A DNA stretch of 64,000 nucleotides from Micrasema longulum (lineage: Eukaryota > Arthropoda > Insecta > Trichoptera > Brachycentridae). Numbering within the stretch: the first letter of the stretch is position 1; every line of letters starts with the position of its first letter. The position numbers were made by a program, and so were the translations under genes. A model generated the notes under the pieces. It was given only the letters and a program-made list of their open reading frames with translations. It was not told the origin of the DNA and did not search any database. Positions 11,001 to 23,700 of this stretch are shown here, piece by piece. The stretch lies in contig JAGVSM010003797.1 in NCBI GenBank assembly GCA_022494885.1, positions 51,212 through 115,211 of the forward strand, written 5' to 3'.

Positions 11001-14000
11001 ACCGAAAAGCCTATTATAGTTTTTTTTAAATTATTTTAAAATCATAAATGCCTTGTATATTGGCATGATTCCTACATTATTTAAATAAAAATTTAAAATA
11101 TGGGATTTTTCATTAATTAAAAAAAAAAACATCTGCTCTTCTGTAAAGTTGGCTTCATGTTGATTAATAAATTTTTCCTTCCCACTGTCACTTCCTTCCG
11201 AGGATAACCTGAGGAGACTTTAAGCGCTGATGGATTGAGGGAAAAAAAATAAGCAGAAATAAGACAAATGTTTGTAGACTGGCTGAATTTACTCCTTAAG
11301 GAGACATAAAGATCTAAATCTGTTGCAACAGAGAGGTAAAACATAGGCAGAATGTTGAATGTTACCTAGTGTGTAAAGTAGACTTCCATATTCCCTTCTC
11401 AAAAAATGTCTCTGTTGCAACAAATTAAGAATTTATAAACAAGTCACTGTTATAAATTATTAGGTAACTCCACACTGATTAAACACCATGTAATTTAACT
11501 TTTCTTTATTGACCATCATGTGCTTCAATTTTCAAAAATATTAAAGCTAGAAAACAAAAGAGTTCCATCAATAATAATAATGCCTATAAAAAAAATTTTA
11601 AAAGTAAATTATCGAGTGTCTTCAGCACGGGTCCCAGTGAGGTCACATTATTTTTATTATTTATAATGTAAAAAAAAAAAAAAAAAACTACTTACCTACA
11701 GGTTGAGATTTGTAACAATATGTTTAAATTTAAAATCAATTATTTATTATATATCTATGTAAAAAGTCTATTTTAAAATAATTGTAAAATGTCTTCCTCG
11801 GCCCAGGTTTCCATAGTGAGGAATACATTATTAATTAAATTATATAATGTACTCTTGCGAAGTTTGAAATACATCAAATTAATAAATAAGTATCCTAACT
11901 GTGTATTTATTTTCTCTAGGTATGCGTCACTAGTATCGGAACAGAGGGCCGCCACTAAGGAGAATGTGCAGAGGAAGCAAGCGCGCACGGCGGGAGAGAG
12001 GGGAGACAGCTCTGCGGAGGAGAGTGAGGCAGACAGCGACGGAGAGAATGAAGATGATGACATCCCATTCAACCCTAAGAACCTTCCACATGGATGGGAT
12101 GGAAAGGTATGCACATAATAATCTTGGTAGCTTTTTGAACAGTAATTTTAATTCAATTAACTAGAATACTTGGACTTTTACATAAAATTAAGCATATGAA
12201 TAAAATATTGAACACTACAAATAATGGAAAAAATAGTGTTGTGTGTTCACATAAGTTGTGTTTTTTTTCCAAATTTAAAAATGAGCACCAAAAGTAAAAC
12301 AAAATGGTTGCATGTCATTTTAAAGAAAATTTTCTGCACTACAAGATAAGGTGAACAATGCACTTAAATCTACCTTGGAAAACAAATGTTTTTCACGGGA
12401 GGCAAAACTAGCAATTCACAATGGAGTTCTTAAGCTGACCTTTTGGATGGGAACGAAGTATGGAATGGGAAAAACAATTTTAATAGTAGGCTGAATGCTG
12501 TCGAAATGCGATCTCTCGGCTGAAATTGTGGTAAAACGATGTATGTTAGGTGCACAAATGCCGGGATCTGTGCTCTATGTAAAGCTGAGACTAGCATTAT
12601 TGACAAAATCAAGAAATTAGTGATGAGTTGGTTTGGACATGTAAAGCGAATGGACAGCGAAAGAATAACTAAAATCAATTAGAATGCGAATGTTGTTGAA
12701 TGCAGAAAACGAGGAACACCTCTCATGACCAAATCAAACAAATACTTGATGAACATGTCAAAAGTCGGAATAATAAGCGTGTGTACATGAGATAATGTAG
12801 AGGATGCGAGGTCAGTATGCAAAGATAGGGCGATATGGCGTTCTATCCTCTAGTAATGGTTTGTTTTTTTGAAATTTGTATTTATAATTTATGCTTTAAA
12901 CATTTATACTGCGTAAGAATCTTTAGAAAAGAATCGTAAGAAATATTTTTTTATTCATCACTGAAATGCCTCTTAAAATTTTTCTCCTGCAAACTAAAAA
13001 ATATGTTTTAACTACTGATCTCTCTTTGATCTACATTATCATGCATTAGAGAAAGCGAAGATGTATAGTGAATATTTGTTTTTTTTCAGCCCATCCCGTA
13101 CTGGTTGTACAAGCTACACGGTCTGAATATATCATACTCGTGCGAGATATGCGGCAACTTTACGTACAAAGGGCCCAAGGCATACCAAAGACACTTTGCA
13201 GAGTGGCGACATGCGCATGGAATGCGGTGTCTAGGTATTCCCAACACAGCCCATTTTGCTAATGTTACCAGCATTGAGGACGCTTTAGCTTGTAAGTAGT
13301 ACTTGACTTATTGTTTTTTATTTTGAATCTTGAAGTGGGCACACATAAACAAATTCTTAAATGTGCTGTAAACAATGTACATATACGTATATTTAAATTT
13401 TAAGTATACATATTTCTTAACCTTCAGTTAGAACTTTTTTTTTCTTTATAAATGTTTTTTTCCCATTTCTTAACTTTTTTTTACTGCCTTGTGAACAGTG
13501 TAAATTTTGTGATTTCGCCTGTTTCTAAATGGTAGTCTGATTTTCACATTTTCTCTGAAATTGTGATCATTTTTTTTCCAAAATTCTGTGTTTTTTTTTT
13601 TAGAATTAATAATATTATGCACAAATATCATTGTATTGTAAAATATTACATTATCTTTAAAACATCAAATATTATTTAACATGTTATAAAAATATCCGTT
13701 TTATGTCAAATAAAATTTCTTTTATATTTTAAGTTCAAAGTTCATTAATTCAATTACTATTATTACCCTTTATTTATCTACTCTGTTGCGTTAATCAATG
13801 TTTCCGCGTGCACAATACAATTTTAGAGAAATTAACAGATTACTTTTTTTTTACCTTACATTTGTGTTATGTTTTTTTTTTTCCCATCAAGCAACATTAC
13901 CCGGCGACTTTACGAATACGCGCGGCGAAAGTAAGCCGGAGTGGGGAATTATTGGACACAGTCAGATGTATTCAAATATGATTCTACTCTCCTTCTGGAC

Positions 14001-14308
14001 TATTTTTAATTCCATGGCTATAACCAATTTTTTTTTATACAACCCATTTTGACAAAAACATTAAAAATATTTACTTTAACGTTGTAACTGACCTTTGATT
14101 TGTAATTTTGTAGTATATGGTTGTATGTTATCAGTGGATCTTTAAAATAAAAGATAAAATTTTCAATTTTCTAGTGTGGGAGAAACTCAAACAACAGAAG
14201 GAAGGAGAGCGATGGGTTGCAGAAAATGAAGAGGAGTATGAAGATTCACTGGGGAACGTTGTCAACAGAAAGACATATGAGGACCTTAAACGACAAGGAC
14301 TTTTGTAA
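5059..14308 (+). CDS. SF3A3: Splicing factor 3A subunit 3 (SF3a60)
   Basis: Component of the SF3a complex of the U2 snRNP, needed to build the 17S particle and the pre-spliceosome in the nucleus. Coding exons: 5059-5154, 5232-5279, 5357-5515, 6811-6880, 7996-8087, 9308-9529, 10610-10899, 11920-12106, 13090-13291 and 14175-14308. All have GT/AG borders and the phases join to give 499 residues (human: 501). The N-terminus [20 protein letters not shown] is nearly identical to the family's. The conserved SAP-like block ([20 protein letters not shown]) lies near residues 245-265 and an acidic stretch precedes the zinc finger. The matrin-type zinc finger uses C406, C409, H423 and H429 ([11 protein letters not shown] onward). 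The protein ends [17 protein letters not shown] with [13 protein letters not shown]. The introns hold several mobile elements. Confidence 0.96.
5890..6495 (+). mobile_element. Probable LINE 3' terminal remnant
   Basis: Intron of SF3A3. The plus-strand frame reads like the decayed C-terminus of a non-LTR retrotransposon (a serine/phenylalanine-rich stretch near 5910-6164). It is followed by a T/C-rich 3' region ending in 'taaataaataaacac'. No catalytic motif is visible. Confidence 0.35.
6935..7035 (+). repeat. SINE family C head fragment (weak)
   Basis: 'gttgtggtcccgtggtagt' followed by a degenerate B-box-like stretch resembles the heads of the family C copies at 54306-54462 and 55801-55957. 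Only the head is recognisable. Confidence 0.35.
7735..7860. repeat. Long near-perfect hairpin (palindromic MITE)
   Basis: Two arms of about 58 bases (7735-7792 and 7803-7860) are reverse complements with a handful of mismatches, separated by about 10 bases. The outermost bases read 'aataccat' on the left and 'atggtatt' on the right. Intron 4 of SF3A3. No open reading frame of interest. Confidence 0.85.
9919..10333. mobile_element. Non-autonomous DNA element (MITE), ~415 bases, whole copy
   Basis: The left end 'caatgaggaagtacagtg' and the right end 'cactgaacttcctcgttgg' are inverted repeats of about 17 bases. The internal landmarks 'ggaaatctatcacaaca' and 'atccaatttcccg' recur in the half copy at 36130-36344, and 'tatcaaactaa' plus 'atcatcgct' recur at 22057-22205. 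No transposase is encoded. Confidence 0.75.
10952..11192. mobile_element. Non-autonomous DNA element (MITE), ~241 bases, copy 1
   Basis: The left terminus 'tatcgacagtggaaaggaa' is matched in inverse at the right terminus, where 'ttccttcccactgtca' ends near 11190. Identity continues about 40 bases inward on each side. Copy 2 is at 34128-34371 and has nearly the same length. Intron 7 of SF3A3. Confidence 0.75.
12335..12855 (+). mobile_element. Degenerate LINE 3' fragment (C-terminal reverse transcriptase region)
   Basis: Intron 8 of SF3A3. Broken frames give a [17 protein letters not shown] segment near 12390-12430 and then [20 protein letters not shown] near 12597-12656. These match the minus-strand fragment at 60955-61440 (IEAKLAVHNRILVPRLMYGS, DKIKKGSLRWFGHVERMD), so both belong to one family. 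Stops and deletions make it inactive. Confidence 0.8.
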
Positions 14309-14358
14309 ATTACTTGCTTCATTAGGTTATAATTATTTGTATGTTATTGTGTCAAAAA

Positions 14359-14364
14359 ATAAAT
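14359..14364 (+). terminator. Likely polyadenylation signal of SF3A3
   Basis: First AATAAA hexamer, about 50 bases after the SF3A3 stop codon and repeated once immediately after. Its position is typical for a short 3' UTR. The actual cleavage site is not visible from sequence. Confidence 0.6.
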
Positions 14365-15200
14365 AAATATATAATATCACTATTCTTTGCTTTAACCTTT
14401 CCCTTACTGTCGCAAGAACATTCGCGCGTTACGGTGCTGTGTAGTCATTACACATGCAAAAAATGGGAGATTTTAATTTTAACTGGAAAAATTGAATGTT
14501 TATAGACAATTGCTTCAATTATTTTTAGTTTAAGTCAAAGGTGATAATATTTGTAATTGCAAAAAACACGACCAAAACATTAGCTTATGCTCGCAGCTTG
14601 GCCGAAAGAACCACCCCTGATGAAAGTCAGATAGCTACCAACTGGCATCTGGAAGAAGTACTAGAAACCTTGCTGTTTGCGCGTGTGACGCTTGAAATTG
14701 TCTCTCGCACTCTCGAATATACCTGTATTATCGAGAGTGAGACATAAAGATTGTGGAGACTATTATACATTAGGTTGCTCTTTTACTTCATACTCCGCAA
14801 CATGCGACACTTTGGTAAGCTTTCAATTGTATTGTTTTATCTCCGATTTTTATTAAAATTTTCTTTCTGTTCCCAATAAGCATGAATTATTTAATATAAA
14901 AATATTTTAACCAAAATGTAAATGTATAATAGACGAATACCGAAAATCTTAACCCATAATTTATTATATTTTTTAAGATGTACATGAAATGTGTACTAGC
15001 TGCACATCACCGGAAAGAGAGAGTTAATTATGTTCCATTTTTTGTAGGCAAAAAAGATATGCATCCATAAAGATGCACTCTGTGTATAATTTATTATTAT
15101 TATGTATTCAATATGTTTTTCAAATTCTGGAGAAATTGTTTTGATATTATATAAACAAGACAATAGACATATGTGTAAAACTGTTGTTATGTATTTCAAT

Positions 15201-15473
15201 TACTCATCATCATCATCATCATTCCCTTTCCGGACCTAATGGTGCAAAGGGTACTGCATTGGTACACCAATCGCAGCTTATCTTGATCATTTTTTGCTAC
15301 ATGAAGGTAAGATGATCAGTCTTATGCTTCAGGTACCAGTCTAGGGACTATAAAATATTGTAGTGTGAAAACACCGTTTCAAATAAATATTTCGTATCAA
15401 CCATGTCGGGAATCGAACCCGAGACCTCTCGCATGGTAGGCAAACGCGCTGACCATTACACCACAAGGCCGAC
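15201..15473 (-). repeat. tRNA-derived SINE, family B, near full-length copy
   Basis: Read on the minus strand, the head has an A-box part 'gtggtgtaatggtcagcg' (near 15450-15468) and a B box 'gggttcgattcc' (near 15410-15422). The family B body and a (ATG)n-type tail at 15204-15222 follow. Its body defines the family used to recognise the copies at 4756, 30320, 35816 and 60590. Confidence 0.85.
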
Positions 15474-15639
15474 AATATCTCATACAAATAAAATAAAAAA
15501 ATTATGTTGGTATATTTGACATGTCCCTAGCTTAAAGCAACAGTGAGATAAATCCGAAATTTCCGATTTCAGGATACACATCAAGATAATTATTGTAAAT
15601 GATGAAATCAAAAAGATTAGCAAATAATATGACACAATC

Positions 15640-15915
15640 CTATTTAAGCATTATGGGGAACGAAAGCATAGGTTGATAATGAAGTAATTTGGTGAGGAAA
15701 AAACCCTGCTCAGTCACCAGCATGGAACAAGGTTGGTTTCAGCCGTGAAACTAGTAGAGTCTAGAGCTCAAAACTCCCATGGAAGCAGAACAACAGAATT
15801 TATTTTCCTAAGACTGTTTAACAAGTTTCCCACCAAATTAAGAATTTCTACTAGTTCAAGCAAAGACGATTAAAAGACTTCCTCACCGTACATCAAAACT
15901 TTAAAGTGTAAAAAT
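15640..15915 (+). mobile_element. LINE C-terminal remnant
   Basis: Shifting plus-strand frames give a stretch resembling the end of jockey/CR1-type open reading frames, with RTTEFIFLRLFNKFPTKLRI near 15784-15845 and RRLKDFLTVHQ near 15868-15900. No catalytic region is present. Confidence 0.5.
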
Positions 15916-16619
15916 GTGTTTTACTTTATTTCTCCTTTTTTATAAATTCACAATATTCTTTTTTAAATTTTTGCTTTATTTTTGGGTTTATTTGTTTTTT
16001 ATGATAATTTCCTATTATTTTAATAGTAGTTTGGCGCGATCTACATTTTTAAAAATTTTGTCTATAAATTTGAGCAAGTAATTATTTTAAAAACCTGCAT
16101 ATATGTCAATAAATTAATATTTTCCAATATTTTTTTAATTTATTTATTGAAATCTACAGTCATATACAATAATAAGATTATAATATAATAAGTACTTAAA
16201 ACTAGACTAAAGATGATCTCGAACTTATAAAAATAAAATATTGAAGTTAGATAGATAACCTACGTGAAAATATTGTATTCATAATCTACTTTAAATAATT
16301 TAATTCAGTTGGACCTCAAAATATGTTCTTCAGTGATGTCTATCTCACTGTTGCTTTGAGCTAGCGATGTGTGAAGTTATTGTTTATATGTTCCTGATAC
16401 AAATAAAAAATATCTAGTATCGTTATATTAAAAAATAATGAAGATAATAGGGAGGGAGTATAATCGTAGGGAGTCAGAAAAGTTGATGCATGCCACGGAT
16501 TGGAGAACCTTACTGGATGTCAAAAATAAAATATAAAAAATAAAGAATAATTTAAAAAATATATATTTATAGATGACAACCATGAAGTTTCGCATAAATA
16601 AATAGTCTATGTTTTTATG

Positions 16620-16735
16620 AATGTATGTATGTGTATGCGCATGCGTGTATGTACGTGTGTGTGTATGTACATATGTATATATGTGTATATTTATATATAC
16701 ATGTGTGTATATATGTGTATGTCTGTATGTATATG
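16620..16735. repeat. Microsatellite, mixed (TATG)n/(TG)n
   Basis: Runs of tgta/tatg/tgtg units make up nearly the whole interval. An apparent open frame rich in Tyr, Val, Met and Cys across it is an artefact of the repeat. Confidence 0.85.
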
Positions 16736-16799
16736 AAACAAAATGTGTATCCGAATAAGTTTATATTTTGTTTGTCTGTGCTCTATATTAATTTGTTAA

Positions 16800-16950
16800 G
16801 TATTATAATATATTAAAATGTAATTGCCTAGCTTGGAACGGGGTATGTACCCTTGTTAGCTGGGCAAAGTGAATATGGAATTGTATTTTGATAATAAGTG
16901 TGAATAAATAAATAAATAAATAAAATAAATAAATAAAATAATATGGCAGT
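16800..16950 (+). mobile_element. Retroelement 3' end with (AAAT)n tail
   Basis: 'ttgcctagcttggaacgg' and 'gttagctgggcaaagtg' are followed by at least four aaat/aata units at about 16902-16945, the usual form of a LINE or SINE 3' terminus. The family is not identified. Confidence 0.45.
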
Positions 16951-17755
16951 CTAAGCGTTTACAGGACTTCTGACCTGTCATTGACTGGTAATCACTTTAT
17001 GGTCCGTATCATACGCTGTAATATAATTTAAGTTTATTTATTGCCTAGACTTTTATACTTTGTATTACATTCGGGAGGGAAATCCACTATCTATTCATTT
17101 ATTTGATGAAAATGTTGTAATTTGTAATAATCATATTAGTTACCTTTCCCCGTATTCCAATGTTACGTAGGTAAGTAGGGTATTTGAGTCATGACATGAC
17201 AAGTATTCATATTTTGAAAAAAAATCTTTTAGTTCCTAATTTTGCCGCTAGATTGGCTATATGTCATGCGTCATTTTGTGAGAAGGCTTGTCATATGTTT
17301 TTCTTCACAAAAATAAAAAGATTCTGTTCCAAATGTAGTTATTTCTGTCTTATGCTAATTTCATATTCAGTGTTAAATATTAGTTTATAATAGCGGTCAG
17401 CGTGCGCTTACAGTGATCGTTAAAATGTGCGCCAATTTCGATGTGAAAGTATTTATTGTAGTAAAACACTTGTGAATGAACGATGTCAACCGGAATTTAC
17501 GAGGTGTGACCCTAAAATTCAATCGACACCTACAACTAATAAATTATATTGATAGATAAATACGTACCCGGCGTAAGTGTCCATAATGAGTCGGGTTTCC
17601 ATTCAGTTTTCTTTCGGGAATAATGCATCAAGTGTTGTGTGTACATTTTAAGGGCGTAACGTAATGTTTTGGTTGCGGGGTGAAGATGTAGGGGATGAGA
17701 ATTGAACCCGGCAAGTGAAAAATCTGACAAAGTGGGTGCTTTGGAGGAAATCAGT

Positions 17756-20700
17756 ATGTGGGGAGGGCTGGAGGCGGTGCTGACTGTGGCTGTTTGCATA
17801 ACCCTTGTAGTTGTGCTAGCAGCTTGCGTTTGTGGATGTCCCAAAGACACCCATAAGTAAGTTACACATTTGTACAATTTGTATTCAAATCATGTCACTT
17901 GGCGTCTAGTTGTCAGCAGTTTGTGTAATGCTTCCGTATTTACTTGTTAAACTTCGGTAAAATTGAGCATTATTCCAATTTAAATTAAGTTAATTTAAGG
18001 TTATCTTTCAACAAGTAAAAAGTATATAGCTACCCACTTAGGCCGGGTTGTTTGATCGTTAGTAATAGTTAAAAATCGAAAGCAATAGTAACAATTAAAA
18101 AGAAAAAAAAAAATTTGTATGAATAAAGGAATACTTTTCCAAACTATTACTTTTGATTTATAGCTGTTACTAACGATCAAACAATTTGGCCTTAGTTTAG
18201 ATTCAAAGTTCAGTGTCTGTTATTATTTTTATTATGTTTTTCTCTTTTTTCGTGTAATTTGATTCAAGGTTAAAGATTTAAAGTTTGATTACAATTTCTT
18301 TTGTTTTAGATTTTTCTTCCAAATTTATAATTATCAGATTATTTATCAGTCAAATAAAATTTAGCTTATGATTGAATGATAACACTCATCGTTTTTTATT
18401 TATCTTCAAAAGTTGAAAAATTCTGATAATTTCTGATTGAATAGCATTCATTTAACTTTTATTTTCCATGATCAAACCATGATCGCAAAACATTATAACT
18501 TAATAATAATATAAGTCTGTAAATAAATAAATAATAAATATCTGGCAAAAACAACATTTTATATGCGAATATATATGTTTCTTAATTATTAAGAAATATT
18601 AAATTTGTTTTGAATATCTATTTTATCGATATCAATAAAATCAATATTTGAAACAAAATTTGGTTCTCAAAGTATTTTGCTTAATAATTAAGAAGACAAA
18701 ATATTCTCCGGAAATATACAGTTTTTTGTCAGTTACGATGTTTTTGCAAACATGGGTCGATATATAATGAGGAAGTTCAGTGCTATAGGAAATTTCTCAT
18801 TGAAATATATTTTTCATTGTAAAATTACTAATCTCTTGTTGGATACATTGGTTTCACAATCATCAAATACTTCATTTAGATTATTTCTTAACAAAAATTG
18901 GCAAAATATCTGCAGCTATCTAAAAGAGCTAATGTCTTAAATCGTAATATTACAGGAGAATAATTATCTAGCCATCTTGTGGTGTTATTATGAATTCTTT
19001 GACTATTTGATAATAAATATTAGTGAAAAACATAACCACATGGCTGTTGGACTCGCTCCACACAACTCCTGCTGCTATAAAATTAGCTATCCTTTCCATT
19101 GAATGGCCATCCCCTCAATTCTCCTCTTTTTGATTTCTACTCATCTTTACTTATTTTCACTTCTATTTTATGTCAATTGCTAGAATAATTTATGTACTTC
19201 TTAACTAAATATTGCAAGAGCCCTCTGGCCGTTTATAAATAAAATGTATGCATGTAAAAAATATTTAATCATATATTTTTTAATTGACATTGACCGTCTA
19301 CAAAATGTTTGCAAGAAAAATATGAAATCTGACATTGGCCCTTTTAGATCCAAGCCACAGATATGTGCATAATCATACCAACCAGTTGTAAAAATAATGT
19401 AATTTCTTAGGCACGAATTAAAAGTGATAGTGGTACCGGGCCCTCAATGACAATGAAAGGGTAAAAGATTTACCAATGGATGCTGATAAAGTTAATGTTT
19501 TTTTAATCCCGAAATCGGAATATTTTTATGTGGAAAATTCTAGCTTGCTATTTCAACGTTACTGTTCCGTACACGAGCAGATTAAGAACACACCAGGGTT
19601 ATTCTATCACAATTTAGTTTCGTAAGTTCGTTCGTTCGTTCGTCATATCGTCTCGCTCTAACCCAATCAAAATATAATTTCGTTCTCGTTCCCTCTCATA
19701 CGGTACAAATGAATTTACAAAACGAATTAGTTACAGAATAAAGCCACAGTTCTTTGTGTCAAATAGAACTAAAATCCTAGATGAGTGCTTCTGACTCGAT
19801 GTCTGTTCTTAGGCAAAGATCCTGAATAAGGAAATCGAGTGGAGATATGTTGGCCTAGTGTAGGGGCTGACTCATTCACCTACCATGCTTAAAGTCCCAG
19901 GTTTGACTCCTGGGAAGGTCAACATGAACTATTGATTATAAAGAGAGTTTAAACTGAAATAGTTCATGTTCTTGAAAACCTGTAGCCTAAGGCTACTCTC
20001 CTCACCTTGGTTTAACTTGAATGTATGAGCACGACTGAATATGACAGATTACAGTGGACATTTCTGATTATATATCGTAGGCAACTGAAATGGCTCAAAA
20101 TTAGACAACGGAGAGGCTATCACTCTTTCTCACTTCTATTCACTGTACTCATAGTCCTAACCCATCAGTTCATGGTTTACCTCTTCCTAATTCACAAAGC
20201 ACCTTCTTAATACCCACCCACAATTCTTCTTTCTTCTCTAACTCATATGGTGTCCATGCGGCTTGACTGTGGAATCATCTCTAACCCACAGTTATTTATA
20301 TTTTTGTATATCTTCAGATTTTCATTTTATTTTGTACTGAATATTTTTCGTAACTTTATTTATATTAAAAAAGCTGTTATTCAATTAGTTGGTTGGAAGA
20401 AATTGTCATTTAGCAATAAGGCTGCCAATGTACAATTTACATTATGTACAAAAATCAAATAAACATGTAAAATCACTATAGACAAACAAACATGCAGTTG
20501 AACTTTTATACATCTTATGAATTGAAGGAATAAACAATATTATTTTGAAGATTTTAAACACCCTGTCAATTAGATTAAAAATTTTAGAAATAAATAGGAT
20601 AAAAAATAATAACGATAGAATTTTAATAAATCAGCAGATAGAATTTAAAAACTCACCCTTATTAGCCCCCTTAGTTAGACCCTGTACATTGTAATAAAAC

Positions 20701-23700
20701 AGTAAATATATTTCATATAATAGAATATTTTCTTAAAGTACACCGCCGCCAACACATGTTTCAATAATTTGTCTCACTCTGTTCCATTGCAATATTGCGT
20801 ATTGTATCTTTTTCAACTTATTTTTAAATGTACAAAGATAATATTTAGTTTTATATACATTACCCTTACACTGTATAATATTCACAAGTCTGAAGATGCC
20901 CATTAGAGGGTGAAAGCGCTAATTGGTCAAAATAAATAAGTGGAAGTGTACCAAGTATTTTTTAAATTAATAACTTATATGGAAATATAAGTTATTACAT
21001 CGTTACCATGTCAATTAGTGATTTGGGATTTTGTATGATAATATGATAAAAAAATTAATGGCGCAACCGAGATACTGTAATAAAAACAGTATGTTTTTCT
21101 TGAGTGACGTTAGCAGGCGCTACACAGGGGCGATTTTGTGACATTACGAAATTCTTTTATAAGAAATTTATGGCGTAGCCAACAAACTAGTTGATATTAT
21201 GAAATCATTCCTTTCATTTAATTAATTACCAGGGTGTTTCAAATCTTCTAAATAATATTGTTTATTCTTTAAGAATATGTTCATAAGATGTATAAAAGTT
21301 CAACTGTTATGCTTGTTTATGGTTATGTCTACTGTAATCTGTCATATCTAGCCATGCTCATAGGTTCAAGTTAAACTCTTACCTTCATGTAAATGATGAT
21401 TGATATACATTGCATTCAGTGTACCTTTGCAGTGTCCTATACACCATCGGGTACAGACAGCCGTATATTATACCATCGGCGATACTGCAATACCTCGTTA
21501 CCTGTTTTTTCTACAAAAATGTTTTACTGCAATCAATTTATTATAGGGACTAAGAGCCGTTAGTTTTAAATTATTGCTATTTTCTACTCAAAATAAATAT
21601 AGTTTTTCTGAAACACTAGTGGTATTTTTGGTTAATTAAAATCGTAAGTAATATAGTAGCAGAATGCTTTTTAGGCTCCTTTCCAAAAAAATCAATTGAT
21701 AGTTACGCTGTTTGCAGTATCACCAACTGTATGGTAATATCAACAAACATCGGTGGATCTTTTACTTTTTCTGTTGTTATACGGGTCTTCGGATAAAACT
21801 AAACTTTTTAATCTTGTTTTATGATGTTTATGTATTGTTTTAGTAGTGGTTGGGGATACGCATCACATTTTTTTCTATTAGCTGTATTATTCATTTTAAC
21901 TTTAAAAAATTGACTTCAAATATTATTTTCTTGTATGAAAATTCTTTCACTGTAGGTTGATGATGCATTTTGTTTATCATGGTTAACTATCAATACATAT
22001 TATGTTTATTTTCACTGTGTTTTTTTGTGTATTGAGGTGTAATTTTATATTTATTGATAATGAGGAAGTTCAGTGATTTTATAATATTTTTATTTGTCTA
22101 TCAAAAGTACTATCAAACTAATCAAAAATTTTTTTTTTTAAATGTTATACTTATCATCGCTATAATTTTTGTAATTTTGAAATTACTCCGCTGATAATTA
22201 AGTAATTTTATAAACATAATAATTCTATGGTATAAACAAGTATTTTATTATTTCTAAAATATGAATTATTTATTATTATATATAAAATGCTACTCCATTT
22301 AATTGGAACGTTAAAATACAGCGCCAGAGCTATCGGGACCTTGCAACCTGTCACTTACTGCAACGGGACGGGAATGTGAATGTTAAAAAATAATACGAGC
22401 ATATTATTCTCCCCTCCCTTGTAAGCAAGTGTCTGGTTCTTTGTGCCAACTGAACCTATGGTAGGTCCAGCTTTATTGATATATCACTACGGCTCTGAAC
22501 ACTGATGGGTTTATTTCATAGTTAGAACAATAATAGTTGAATAGAGTAAATAATGTAATGTTGTGGCTTGCTTTGTGTGTTGTGTCCGTCACGTGTTGTT
22601 GTGTCTCTGTAGAAGTGAACTGGTCGGCACCGCGGGGGTTGTGAAGCTGCGTTTTGAAGAAGAGGTTCCCGCACCCTCACAAACCACCCCCCTATCCTCC
22701 AAAAGGTGATTACATTGCTTGTTTTTCTATTCGCATGCTAATTATCAACTTGACAAACAACCGCACTTCCTCTGCTTCATTTGTGACAAGTATACCTATT
22801 GTAACCCTTTAATTGAATTTGCATGTATTTATTTACCCTGTTATGTACACATGAAATTATAGCATTAAAATAAAGTTACTTAGACTGTTTAACTAGGGTA
22901 AGTAACCCTGTTCTAAGACAGTCAAAAGTATATTATTTTAAAACACAATTCGTAGTGTATATATATCATCGTTATCGTAGAACAATGACGCATGTGGTTT
23001 CTGTCAACTTAACATGAGCAGTTTAAATGTTTTTTTGGCACTTTATGTCACAACTTGATGACTACAAAAGTACATAAATTGATAATTGTGTTAGTTATAT
23101 ATATATATATATATTTTAAACCTCTAATATAAAGCCTTTATAAAACCTTTTCAAGATCAAATATGTTGTTGTCTATGTTCCATTTTTCATACATCCGTTG
23201 TTGTTCTACGATCACAACAATATATGAACAAGAAACAATTATAACAATATTTTGAGAAGTTTTTACATGATAAAAATAATAAACAACTTCAATTAATTAA
23301 CGAAAAATACAATTCAAACGTGAACATGTGTCGGCCATCTATCGGCTATCGTCAACCTATCAAATTCTCCGCGACCAATTTCACAAAGCAGTCAGTAACC
23401 TCATTTTCTTAAAAAGTAAAAGCTTTTTCAATATTTCCACGGTTCTGGCATTATATTATATATTTTTTGTCCTATATAAGAGTATTGTACATGTGCCAAA
23501 GTTCTTACCATTTGTCAAGAAATCAAATTGCCCCGAGGAACCTCGAGTCCCATAATGATGAGAATCTGATGGGTGTGCGTCTCTGCTAGTATGAGTGACC
23601 ACTACTGCCTTCAAATAAACTCATTATTTGTTTATTATTCTTATGTTTTTAGCAAACAGCTTAAAATAATTATGCTTAAATCTTTTAATTAATTTTTTTT

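Larger units (their letters stand above)
14365..17695. other. Intergenic region between SF3A3 and the tyrosine-rich adaptor gene
   Basis: No protein-coding exon recognised. It contains a SINE (15201-15473), LINE remnants (15640-15915 and 16800-16950) and simple repeats (16620-16735). A small hairpin with arms 'actctcga' and 'tcgagagt' lies near 14706-14740. The 5' flank and promoter of the downstream gene should lie in the last few hundred bases before 17756, but I see no clear core promoter motif. Confidence 0.5.

Noticed and set aside
14541..14747. 68-residue frame downstream of SF3A3
   Set aside because: No family resemblance, starts in AT-rich DNA without a splice or promoter context, and includes a small hairpin; probably chance.
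16625..16816. 63-residue frame rich in Tyr, Val, Met and Cys
   Set aside because: Direct translation of a (TATG)n/(TG)n microsatellite.
17536..17877. 113-residue minus-strand open frame over adaptor exon 1
   Set aside because: It overlaps the first coding exon in antisense and has no recognisable motif; the plus-strand exon is supported by phase-consistent splicing.
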